Part shown: piece after piece, positions 1 to 20,700 of the stretch | Layout of the letters: the number at the start of each line of letters is the position of its first letter | How positions within the stretch are numbered: the first letter of the stretch is position 1 | Assembly (NCBI RefSeq): GCF_037325665.1 | Contig: NC_090245.1 | Location: forward strand, 44,173,416-44,237,415 | DNA from: Littorina saxatilis | Lineage: Eukaryota; Mollusca; Gastropoda; Littorinimorpha; Littorinidae | Direction: 5' to 3' | Length of the DNA: 64,000 bases | The notes under the pieces: generated by a model | Seen by the model: only the letters and a program-made list of their open reading frames with translations | What the model was told of the DNA's origin: nothing | Databases searched by the model: none | Position numbers and translations under genes: made by a program

Positions 1-132
1 CGACATGCAGAACATTTGTCTGCTACAAGAAACACGTTTTGCGGGACACACTTCCATGCTATCTTTTTTTAAACTTTCAAAACTTTGAGTAGTACTGATC
101 TTGTCTTGATGAAAAAAGAATTCTTTTATGAT

Positions 133-847
133 TTAACCCCTTCACTGCCACAGTATAACAGCATTTTGGTATTGCTGTGTGCCAGGGCAAAATTTCGCTT
201 TCTTCGGTAGGTTCACTAATCTGTTCACTGCTCGATCATTTATTGAGATACTTCTTAGATCTTTGGCATGTGTTTTGCTTATACCCTTGGCTATTATAGG
301 ATGACATGATCATTGGACTTTGTGTGTGATTGTTATAGTAAAAATTGATATAATGACCATTTTCGTCAAAAAGTACAGTTTCCGGACTTACACACACACA
401 GTGACACACATTGCAGCACGTAAAAACACTGCTAAAACTGGTGTCAAACATCAGGTACTCACATTACAGCCCATAAAAGTATTCTTCTGTGTGGTAATCC
501 ATAAATCACTTCTTGTAGAGCTTCCAGAACACTGTATTGCTTGAAAACAGGTCTACAAGTTGAGGTCCGACTTTCAGCCGCCATTGTGAATGGCGAGAAA
601 GCTAACACAGTTTTCAACAGGTGGTAGAACATGGTAGCAACTTTAGTAACTTATCCGAACGGTCTATGGGAAAGAACTGTGTTTAGAACCCCTACAAGTA
701 CTTGGACAGTGGTTACCTCCCATTTAGTTTTCAGAAATGTCCTGAAATGTTGGTGACACAAATCCCACGTATGAGATACGGTTATGGGCGTACGACAAAC
801 CAAAAATGGCCACGTATTACATACGGGGTGGGCAGTGAAGGGGTTAA
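133..847. mobile_element. TTAA-bounded inverted-repeat element, about 0.7 kb
   Basis: TTAACCCCTTCACTGCC at 133 is mirrored by GGCAGTGAAGGGGTTAA ending at 847. TTAA at both edges suggests piggyBac-type insertion, with no transposase. A relative is nested at 61983-62571 (TTAACCCTTACACTGG). It lies downstream of RPP40; the rest of 1-1302 shows only a CA microsatellite and a repeat fragment near 1105-1140. Confidence 0.6.
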
Positions 848-1194
848 GAATGTTTGTGGAACAAGCTGTTAATCTATTATTTATATTTTAAAAGTTAGGT
901 CTAGCACCAAAATGTGTCGTCCGATTGTCTGATCAGGCTGGCCACGCAAAAATAAATTCTTTGAAAATTGCTCGCTCTTTACGTGGGGCACCTAGGATGT
1001 TCTTAAGCGGGGAGTGTTTAAGCGAAAGGGTGTTTGTACTGTGTGTAAAAGCCTGACAGTGTCTGTGATGTGTTAGTTATTAGTGATGTGATATTAGTGT
1101 CTGTGATGGTTTACGGGAGGCTGACCGTGCCTTTAAACATGAACATAGCAATAACAGACACATCTCACACACACTTTTTTCCTCTCTCTTTCAC

Positions 1195-1235
1195 ACACAC
1201 ACTCACTCACACACACACTCTCTCTCTCCCTCACA

Positions 1236-1266
<31 letters not shown>
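1195..1266. repeat. CA/CT microsatellite next to the RPP40 stop codon
   Basis: Interrupted (CA)n and (CT)n run ending 37 bp from the end of the RPP40 coding region, thus within its 3' UTR. Confidence 0.8.
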
Positions 1267-1270
<4 letters not shown>

Positions 1271-1302
1271 AGTCTCCATTTGTATGCAGTTCCACAATTG
1301 CA

Positions 1303-10540
<9,238 letters not shown>

Positions 10541-11162
10541 GTTGCTGGCTCGCAGCAAATTTTTGTGCGGAAAATTTTGATAATAGTGAAGGAAGGGAAA
10601 TTTAAAAACGATTTAATCACACAAACGATATTTATTTTAGAATGTTACGAAAATGGTGCTTTCTAATCCTATGAGTGAATTTATCTTTTTTCTATGATTT
10701 CCATGAGCCCAAGGGAGATCACTAACTTCTCCAAAATAAATGAGTTGCTTTCTGAGCTGAACGGCACATTACATTCATGAATTGTGCGTCGGTTTGTCAC
10801 GGATCAAAGATTCAGACCCAATCAAGGTTGAAATTTGATCAGCTAGATGAAGTAGCCGTTGCGATTGTACGTATATTTTCTTGTGTGTGTTGTCAAAACT
10901 GGAAAACAGTTCGTTTAAAGGCACAGTAAGCCTCCCGTAAACCATCACAGAGCTCCCCGAGCGTCTAAATACAGTACAAGCATACTTCCATTTGAATGCT
11001 CAGCGAACGGGAACATCCTGGCTGCTTTCTGTCGAGCGTGATAAATTTTCAAAGAATTTATTTTCGTGGATGAGTCTTCTACGACATTGGCGCCTCGTTT
11101 TGGTGCTGGCTGTATACAATACCGGAAATCACGCCCGGAAGTACTTCGAAGTCAATACCAAC
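10541..11162. promoter_or_regulatory. Putative bidirectional promoter between RPP40 and the 11163 gene
   Basis: The two start codons face away from each other across 622 bp, so both promoters and 5' UTRs must lie here unless there are unseen upstream exons. No clear TATA box is visible. Part of it (about 10917-10965) is repetitive: the motif with AAGGCACAGTAAGCC and CCCGTAAACCATCAC recurs inverted near 1105-1140. Function is inferred from gene order only. Confidence 0.35.
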
Positions 11163-14100
11163 ATGGATGACAGTCAACAGTCGAACGCTGAAGAAGAAGA
11201 TAAAATCATGGAAGCAGATAACCAACCATCTGTGATCCCTCGAAAGCGTAAGAGGGTGACAAACCCAAGGCACAACGTCTTGTCTGCATCGGAGAGAAAA
11301 CGGAGACGCAACCAAAATCAGCGTGTCCAAAAGGCAAAAGTAATTAGTATCGGAAAACAGGTGAACAGATGGAAAGAGCTGAAGGAAAGCCTCGGTCTGA
11401 CAAATCCTAGTTTGGCAGAACTCCTCGACACGTACGTTGTTGTATTTTATACTCTTTGCTTTGTTTTCTTTTGCTTTTGTTTTGTTATTCATCCACGGGT
11501 ATTTTTCTGATCATGCATGCATGCGTTTGGGATCGACAAGGGTAACCCAACAACGTAATTGCTCAGTCTGTGCACAGCCACATGCAATGATGCATTGTAA
11601 ATTGAACCATTTCTGATCGCTGTGAAAACTACAGCCCTGAAAGTGGCGAGTAATTTACTCGCCATGGTGAGTAGAAACATGTAACTGGCGAGTAGAAATA
11701 CTCATCTACTTGCCAAATGCCAGAAAAGTTACTGTAACAAATTGTTGGTTTGGCTATAGTAAAGTTTGCTGTCTGGCTAGTCTTAGTATTAGTAAAGTTT
11801 AAGAATCACTGGCCAAAGGCTAGTGTGCCATTATTTGGGACTTTCAGGCCTGAACTAGCAGTAGCATAAACAAAAACGTTAGCATAACTGCAATGTATAG
11901 AGGTTTTTTTGCATTCTTTTTGTTGCTAAAAATAGAAACAAATGTTCATTAGATTTAAAATTAATGTTCAAGCACTGTCTGCATCAGCAAACGCAAACAC
12001 TATTCATTTACCATCTGCTGTTTACTGTTTCTGTTCAATATATATATATATATATATATGCATTGTAATGGTTGTGTTTTTGTTTGTCAGTTATGAAACT
12101 ACAAAGTCTTACAATACAAGTACAACTACAAAGATGTTACATACAGACCATGAAGCTGTACCACATGTACCTGTTTCTGTTCCAAGCAGGTAAGTAAACC
12201 AACTTCTAAGCACTAGCATTGAATTTTATTTGTTAAAAAAAAAGGTTCATATTTAGACTAAAATTTAAATTAAAAAGCATCCAATTCCAACTGTGAACAA
12301 GTATGAATGATTTCTGCTAAGTCTAGGGATAAGGAATATTTATATAATCCAGTTACAGTGTTAGGTTACCCTCATGGAAATTCGGGCTGCTTTCTTCCTG
12401 GGGAAAGCGAGCTGCCATACAATGATAAAGTCAAGGCACTACCCATTTATTTCCTGCATGTGTGTATTCATGTTTCCAAGCACTGAGACTTTCGCTGTGA
12501 ATTTAGGTTCTTTATCGTGTGCATGCGCGTGAGCACATAGGGGTGCGCAGACACCAGGGAGAGTCTGCACAAAGTTGAAATAAATTCCTCAAAAAATGTG
12601 GGAATCGAACCCACACTGATAGCGATTTATAAGTAGTTGAAGTATTATTGAACGCAGCACCGCTACAGAAAGAGCTATTTCCCCACTACATACAAGTTGC
12701 GTCTAATGACAGTTGCCATGGTACCACCTGCTTCATTTTTTTAATTTTTAGCATTCCCTATATACAGGTTGTTTTAGAGTGACACAGTGCGTTGTATTTT
12801 ACAGAGCTGCTTCCGAAAAAGAGCCCGTCCCAGGTACCTCAGGGGTACTTACTTCAACTCCAGCAACCACCACGCACTTATTTCACATGGGCCACCCAAC
12901 ACCTGGAATGTCAGAAATATCTGCAGCTGAATCTGAGAGGTATGAAGACTTAAGTTTTGAATCTAAAGGTGCAATAAATGTGAATTGAAAATTAAAAAAT
13001 TAAAAATTGTGTGAGGAATTGGTATTGAACCATATAATTCTATGATCATGTACTTTACAGTTGTCAAGTTCATATTTTGTAGGTTGTGTCTTGTTGTTTT
13101 TTTACAGGATGTTTATTTGGCTTTTTTATGTTGATCACGTTTTTTGTTATTTTCAAAAAGTAAACATGCGAGTTATCTTGTCACTGACCTGTGTAAAGCT
13201 TAGTTTTGTTCCAATTTATTTCAGTGAAGGCCAGTTGTCTGGTGTTGAGAAAATTCTTACCACAGACAGTGAAGATCAGGTTGGCCCAAAGCAGGGGTAA
13301 GTCTCTTTCACTATTTGCTGTGAAATGGCTAACAAAATCATCTCTTTGTTGTGAAATTACTAACAGAATCATCAACTTCAAGCAGTAACAATACTATAAA
13401 CATCTCTGCTTATCTTTCCTTTCCTCTCTTTTTGGTCACCCAAAATCCAAGGACGAAAGCCTGAATGTACATGTAGAGGAAAAGTGAAGATGTTTTATCA
13501 GTGTCAAATCAAAGGGAGCAGCTAGCTTCTCTTGCATGTGTAGCATTCCTTCCTATCATTGTGCTATTATGCTTTTTTATGCGGTGCAATTTTAGATCTG
13601 CTGCTGGTTTCCCACACACAAGTTATCACCACTGCAATGTAATCAATCAATCAATCAATGAGGCTTATATCGCGCATATTCCGTGGGTACAGTTCTAGGC
13701 GCTCTGCAGTGATGCCGTGTGAGATGAAATTTTATACGGCCAGTAATTGCAGCCATTTCGGCGCATATTTACCTTTCACGGCCTATTATTCCAAGTCACA
13801 CGGGTATAGGTAGACGATTATTAACTGTGCCTAAGCAATTTTGCCAGGAAAGACCCTTTTGTCAATCATGGGATCTTTAACGTGCACACCCAATGTAGTG
13901 TACANNNNNNNNNNNNNNNNNNNNNNNNNNNNNNNNNNNNNNNNNNNNNNNNNNNNNNNNNNNNNNNNNNNNNNNNNNNNNNNNNNNNNNNNNNNNNNNN
14001 NNNNNNNNNNNNNNNNNNNNNNNNNNNNNNNNNNNNNNNNNNNNNNNNNNNNNNNNNNNNNNNNNNNNNNNNNNNNNNNNNNNNNNNNNNNNNNNNNNNN

Positions 14101-14342
14101 NNNNCGTTTAAGTAACTTGAAAATGTGTGCATCAATTTCTTCCACTGCCCCTTTCTGTTGCACTTACCATAAATGTACACAAAGGTTGACCATGGTGCGT
14201 TTTCTCGTTACAATCTTACATGTAACATTTATTCTCGTTTGGCTCTTCTTCTGACAGGACAAGAGCATGTACTGCAGAGATGGAAGACAATCAAGACTCG
14301 GCATCATCACACCCGGCACTCATAGTCATACACCTCCCATAG
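11163..14342 (+). CDS. Small basic Ser/Thr-rich protein of unknown function, 5 exons
   Basis: Exons 11163-11431, 12091-12189, 12805-12939, 13225-13296 and 14258-14342 join into one frame of 219 aa ending in TAG. Every junction has GT and AG and every intron is phase 2, which is hard to get by chance. The start ATG has A at -3; the frame is open further upstream to 10992 but that part looks like repeat. Residues about 20-55 are strongly basic (PRKRKR, SERKRRRNQNQR), a likely nuclear localisation signal, followed by an amphipathic stretch NRWKELKESLGL...LAELLDTYE. The remainder is low-complexity Ser/Thr/Pro/Glu with no domain I recognise. It lies 544 bp upstream of ATMIN on the same strand and head to head with RPP40. 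The last intron contains the 200-N gap, so an exon could be hidden there. It may be a nuclear adaptor; that is a guess. Confidence 0.6.
12364..12640 (-). mobile_element. tRNA SINE, type 2
   Basis: Contains GGTTACCCTCATGGAAATTC, GGGAAAGCGAGCTGCCATAC, CATGTTTCCAAGCACTGAG and, at the head side, GGGAATCGAACCCACAC (inverse B box). It lies in an intron of the 11163 gene. Confidence 0.75.
13626..13904. repeat. (TCAA)n-tailed interspersed repeat cut by the assembly gap
   Basis: (ATCA)n then GAGGCTTATATCGCGCATAT, a SINE- or LINE-tail-like sequence, running to the gap. Its other end would lie in the Ns. Confidence 0.5.
13905..14104. other. Assembly gap, 200 N
   Basis: Round number of Ns inside the last intron of the 11163 gene; true length unknown. 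Confidence 0.99.
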
Positions 14343-14886
14343 TCCTACTGTACATGTTACACTGTGTGGACGAGCAGAGAGGTTAGGAATGGACATTAAT
14401 GGGAGACTGAATCACCTTTTGGGGGAATTAGCGCTACTCTAGTATTAGTAACAGAAAACTGGCAAATTCAGCAAGCTTCCATTTAAGACAGATTGATACA
14501 AAGAACGTAGAATTCCAACAACTAATGTGACGAAAAGTATAAGGGTACATAATAACCTATCTAATCCACTACTGCCATCTGTATTTTCAGCTACAGTGCT
14601 ACCGTAGTAATTGCTTGATATAGACACATCAATGAAGGTCTACTGATGTTAGGTATGCTAAAAAGTTAACCGTTTTAAAGGGGCAGTATACTTGCCATGG
14701 CAATCAAGTTAGACTGGGACTTGTTCACAGACAGTACATGTATCACCATGAGCAGCAAGACTGTACGAAACTTCATCAATTGTTTGCTGATGCCTGATGG
14801 TGACACACTGTGCTGCAGTCTCCTGAGTCCTATTGTCAACATTTTGTGTGAACAGTCAAAAACTGTAGAATTTTAGCACAACAAAG
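14343..14886 (+). promoter_or_regulatory. ATMIN: Interval before ATMIN, probable promoter and 5' UTR
   Basis: No repeat or exon is visible in 544 bp, apart from a short AAAGGGGCAGTATA fragment. It must carry the 3' UTR of the upstream gene and, unless there is an unseen leader exon, the ATMIN promoter. Confidence 0.3.
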
Positions 14887-17667
14887 ATGGGAACAGAAAT
14901 GGAGACTCTGCACCCCGCAGTGAGCATCACAGGGACCACCCCAGAAAATGTGCAAAATAACTCGACAACGAAGTTAGCCAGGACTAAGCCTCAGCCACTT
15001 AGCCACCTGGTCAGAGCAGCTGAAGTGAACCATGGCACCATGAGTGAAGTAACAAAGCAAACACTGCCACAGACTGAAGACACCGGCAGTGAGGGGACAG
15101 CAGAAGTGATCAAGGTGTGCCCGAGTGCAGAACAGCTACACTGGAAAGAGGCCCCGACCCGCCTGTATTGTCCTGCTAGAGAGTGCAGACTTGTCTTCAA
15201 AACGCAGGGAGGTTTGACAAAACACACCAATGCTTGCCACCCGGAGCACAAAGCGAACGGTGGTGGGGAGGTTCGTATACTTTTGCGTAATAATTTATAG
15301 TGCAGCCATTTGAAAATTCATTGTAGTATTCCAGCGTAGTACTCATAGTAGGATATATCCTTATTTGGAAAATGCCAAGCGCAAAACTCCTCTCAAATCC
15401 CGTGCATTTCGTGCGTTTAAAAAAAGCGTGGACAGCGCTCCAGTGTCAAACTGTTGCTGCACTTGTTTGGGCGTGGCTTTAAGCATAGTGACATGAATTT
15501 GATTGGTCAGTATTTTTAGGCAAAGCAGATGTTCTCAGCAAACAGAAAACAAAATATTGGAAGCGTGAGTCACGCTACCCCCCCCCAAAAAAAAATTTAC
15601 ATATATTTTTGTTTCTATAATTTTTTTTTCCCATGGTTCATTCATCATTTGACATAATTTTGTATCAAAATCTAACCATAAGATTATTGAAAAAAAGCAA
15701 AAATGTAGACGACCACCTTTAAAACAGTGGTAAATTTACTATGATGTTATGAACAGAAAATCTGAAACAGCAAGGTCTTGAAGTTAAAAGCCTCAGAGTC
15801 AACTTTGTGTGCAGACTCTCCTCGGTGTCCGAACACCCCCGTGTGTACACGCAAGCACAAGACCAAGTGCGCACGAAAAAGATCATGTAATCCATGTCAG
15901 AGTTCGGTGGGTTATAGTTATACAAACACGAAAATACCCAGCATGCTTCCTCCGAAAGCGGCGTATGGCTGCCTAAATAGCGGGGTAAAAACAGTCATAC
16001 ACGTAAAATTCCACTCGTGCAAAACACGAGTGTACGTGGGAGTTTTAGCCCACGAACGAAGAAGAAGAAGAAGAAGTTAAAAGGGGGAAGTCCTAAATGG
16101 GGGATCTTAAAAGTGGGGGTTTCACTGTACTGCCTTGGCAGGAATGGGGTGGAGGAGGGTGAAGAGGTAGTGGGTGGTGAGGGGAGAATGAGGGGATAGT
16201 TGACATTGAACACTCTATTTTTGACTCACATGCGAAGTAAAAGTGAGTCTATGTACTCACCCGAGTCATCCGTCCCGGCGTCCGTCCGTCCGTCCGTCCG
16301 GAAAACTTTAACGTTGGATATTTCTTGGACACTATTAAGTCTATCAACACCTGATGTGGCCTGATGGTGTATGGTTACAAGATCTCAAAAAACATGTGCG
16401 GCAACTTGACCTCACTTCAAGTTCAAGGTTACAGGGGCCGTAATTGTTGTCTTAAAAACGACCATTTTTCACATTTTCGCATTTTTTCTGAAGTTATCGA
16501 GAATGGCAACCTTAGCTATGTATGCTATACAGGGCAATGTAAGCCCTATCTTTGGACACCAGTTTGGTTGACCTTGCTTCAAGGTCAAGGTCGCAAGGGT
16601 CCTTTAAAGTTGGATTGTATACGTAGTTTGAAGTGACCTTGACCTTGAACTATGGAAGGTAACTCTTCCAAATCTACATATGTGTGAGGGAAATACATTA
16701 TACTTACAAAAGTGAGTCTATATACTCACCGACATCGTCCGCCTGTCCTTCCGGGCGTCCGGGCGTCCGTTCCCCCCGTCCGTCTGTGAAACCTTTAACA
16801 TTGTATATTTCTTGGACACTATTAAGTCTATCAACACCAATTGTGGCCTGATGGTGTATGGTTACAAGATCTTCAGAAACATGTTTGGCAACTTGACCTC
16901 ACTTCAAGGTCAAGGTCACAGGGTCCTTCAAAGTTGAAATGTATATATTTTGAAGTGACCTTGACCTTGAACAATTGAAAATAACTCTTCCAAAACTACA
17001 TATGTGTGAGGGAAATACATTAGATCTTCAGAAACATGTTTGGCAACTTGACCTCACTTCAAGGTCAAGGTCACAGGGTCCTTCAAAGTTGAAATGTATA
17101 TATTTTGAAGTGACCTTGACCTTGAACTATTGAAAATAACTCTTCCAAAACTACATATGTGTGAGGGAAATACATTATATTTTCATAATAACTCACATTA
17201 GGTTACATATCTTCAAGTTCCAGGTCAGTTTGAGTTAAACTGATATTTGTCAAAAAAGAGAAAACAGGTGCCAGACTAGAGAGAAGTCGGAGAACTGACG
17301 TTCCTGGTTCGACTCGATCCCCTAATGACCAGCGATTAGCATTTTAGGATGGAGAACCTTTTGACACAGTATGCACCATAACTTGGATGCAATTACTGAA
17401 TGTGCAACTCACAATGGCATTAGTTTTCTGTAATTATTTTCTTTACTGAATAAATATTGTTTTTCTCAGTTTTATTGTAAAATTATTCTGAAAGAAAGAT
17501 CAAGGTCTGTTCAGCATGTGAGTCGTGTGGGCTTTGCCCTTCTTGTTTTCTTTTTGATCTAACCATGTACCACTTTCACAGATTTTCGCACCACTACGGC
17601 ACTAGTCAAATTGTTTTTTTTTTAATAAGACTTTCACTGAGATCAGTATCACTATCAGTGTCTGGTA

Positions 17668-17705
<38 letters not shown>

Positions 17706-20700
17706 TGTGTGTGTGTATGCGTGTGTGTGTGTGTGTGTGTGCAGGGGAAGGAGTTTCACTTCCACTGTCCTGAAGCAGGCTGTCGCTTCAATTCTGACTT
17801 TGACCGCTGGCTCATGTCCTTTGCTCAACTCAAGGCTGTGAGTAATAAGCTAAGGTTTTATCATGTCTTTCCTACTTTTTGATGGAGCCTGAAACAGGGA
17901 GAATGCTAACGTTCCAGAATCGAGAAACCTTTCTTGTAATTTCATTCATGCTTTTTTGTTGGTGAATGTATCAAATGGCATGGCTGTTGAGAGAAGAGTA
18001 ATTCATACATTGCGTGTGTTCAAAATGTTGAGAATTATATGGAACGTGGAATGTGTTGCCAGTTCACTGTTCACACAGATGAATGTCTTTGCATCCTTGT
18101 GTTACCAAATTATATCAAGTTGTAAGCATAGTGTATATTGTTCGATTTCATTTTTTTTTTACTATGTTTGGCAGTTTTGTCTTTTAAAGAATTATACAAA
18201 TGAGGTCTGAAAAAGGCGGTGTCTCAGAATTGGGGTAAATGTACAGTTATGGTCAGAACATCTTGAAAAACAGGGTCTGAAAATGTGGGCAGTCTTGGAA
18301 GGGGAGTTATTACATGACGAATGGTGAGTCGTAGAAGTATTTGCTTCTTTTGTTCCTGACTAAATGGTGTCTTTCTCTCACCCCACAGCATTATGTCAAC
18401 ACGCACGAGAAGAAGTTCACTTGCAGTATGTGTGGCAAGGGATTCGGCCTGGACAGGGACCGAGCGTACCATGAAAAAGACTGTGGAACGGTGTTCGCCT
18501 GCGGTGTGTGTCCATGCCACTACCCGTCTCGCCAGGCTCTGCTCACCCACTGCGCTCGCAAACAACATCCCTTGCCAGAAAAGTATCGGTGAGTTTTGTG
18601 GCGGGGAGATAGCTCAGTGAATAAGCGGCGCTGGCTTTGAACCCAGTGTGTCATTATCGGTGTGGGTTCGACCCCCACTTTCAGCAAGGAATTTATTTCC
18701 CAGAGTCAACTGTGCGGTGCATGATAAAGTTGCCAAGATTACAGTGAAAGTCTCAGGGCTTGGAAACATGAACACACACGTACATGTATGCAGGAAAAAT
18801 TCAAAAAGAAAGAAAAAATGGGGAGCGCCGTACTGTATGGCAGCTCCCTTTCCCCACTGAGAAAGCAGCCCGACATACCATGAGGGTGACCTCACAGGAC
18901 TATATGCTACTTTATCCTTATACCTACATTGTGAGGCCCCTTGGATGAAAGGGCACCTCCCAAGAAAAGACACCTTCTGTTGTTCCTATGTCTATAAGTA
19001 TTATCTTAACCAAAATAGACATATCATGACAGGCCATCTAGTAGGGACACTTTCGGTTGGTCCCAAGGGGGCTCTTTGATCGCAGGTATGGGTTAATCAA
19101 GCATTTTCCAATCCAAACAAAATTGTTGTTTTTCTTCACCTTTATTATGATTGTTTATCCTGATGGACAAGTTTTGAGTGTTGCTTTCAGCCAACACTGA
19201 TCAATCTTGAGAAGCAGTGTCAGCAGTGGATGATTGTGGTCCCTCTTACATTTTCTAATTTCTGAATATAGTCTAGATGAAGCCTTGTTTCCACATACAG
19301 TGGAACCCCCCTTTAACAAACACACCTTCCCACCCCCAACCCCCCCCCCCCCCCCCCCCTCAGTTTAAGACTTCCTCCCTTTTAAGACCTTGCTTTTTCA
19401 GATTTTCTGTTCATTACCTCTGTAAATATACCTCCATTTTAAGACTCCCTCCTTTTTAAGACCTGACTTTGTCAGATTATTGGAGGTCTTGAAGGGGGGT
19501 TCCACTGTAGCCATTTTCTCCTCAGGTGTCTTGTAGAAGTACATGAAAAATCTTAATTTCATTTTCTCTGTTATCAACAGGCTACCAAAGAAGAGTAACG
19601 AAAGCAAAACTGCTGCTTCATCCAGCCAGTCAGCATCAGTGGAAGGAAGCAGGGCTAAGGGACAAGGCACAGGGGGGAAATGCAGTCAGCCACACTTGGT
19701 CACCGCCAGTGGCAATGAAGAAATGGAATTGAAAGTAAAAAGTTCAGGCTCCCCAGACAAAGCTAAGACCAAAACACCTTGCAGTCCTCGTAGGATTCTT
19801 CCCAAGTGCCCCGTGATTCTGGCGCCGAGTCTACCAGTGGCTTTAGCCAGGCGGGTCATTGTTAACAGCCAGGGAGGTAGAAGTTTGGCCCACACCAGCT
19901 GCGTTGAGATTCAGACTGACGCTTCAGGGATTGGCCGTCTGCCTCAGCGCGTGAACGTACATGGTGTTAGCACTGGCTGTCAGACAGTCAAAAACTCTAC
20001 AGGCGTAGGTCAACAAGTAAACACGGCAACGCAGGTTTCTGCAACGCAGTCCAGAAGTCCTACTTGCTCTTCACAAATTTCTGACATGGCCACACAGGTT
20101 TCTGGAATTGTTTTTGGCATGGTGCAAGGTTCACGGATTACGCACACAGCAATTCAGACCTCTGTCGACAAGACAAACAGCAGTACACAGCTCACTGGAG
20201 ATATCTCTCTTGGATATGACTTTGGTGCTGTAAACAGATCCGCACAGGCAACGGCTGTGCTTGTCAACAGTGCCACACAGATGGATTTGAACCCTCAGCT
20301 TTGTGCCGTCGCTGTGCAGACAAACGTGGGCACCGATGTCACCAACATGGCCGTTCAGGCCACGAGTCACATCCCAGACTTTGCACACATTGCAACCCAG
20401 GCCACTAGTGGTGAGCCTGATGTGTTTGACATTTCCACTCAAGTTTCAGGCGCTTTGATAGATCCCAACTTTCCTGGCATGATGGTGAATCCAAACTTGG
20501 TTCAGCCGCCAGCAATCAACACAGCCACTCAGGCCACTCTCCCGTACACCGCACTGAACAAGAGGAACACAACCAACACTACAGGAACTCAGATGGCTGT
20601 TGGAGTGGGTTCAGACGAGTCAGAAACTGCCACCACTGGTATGCAGACTTCACTCAGTCTGATCCCAGGGCGATCCAAGTTTGGTGTCATCGCACAGACT

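Noticed and set aside
10992-11162. Upstream extension of the 11163 gene
   Set aside because: The added residues derive partly from repeat sequence and the ATG at 11163 has the better context; kept out of the model.
13831-14254. Open frames across the N gap
   Set aside because: Mostly translated Ns.
18599-18680. tRNA gene candidate with A and B boxes
   Set aside because: Continues into a repeated SINE body and recurs elsewhere; same reasoning for 59076 and 42858.
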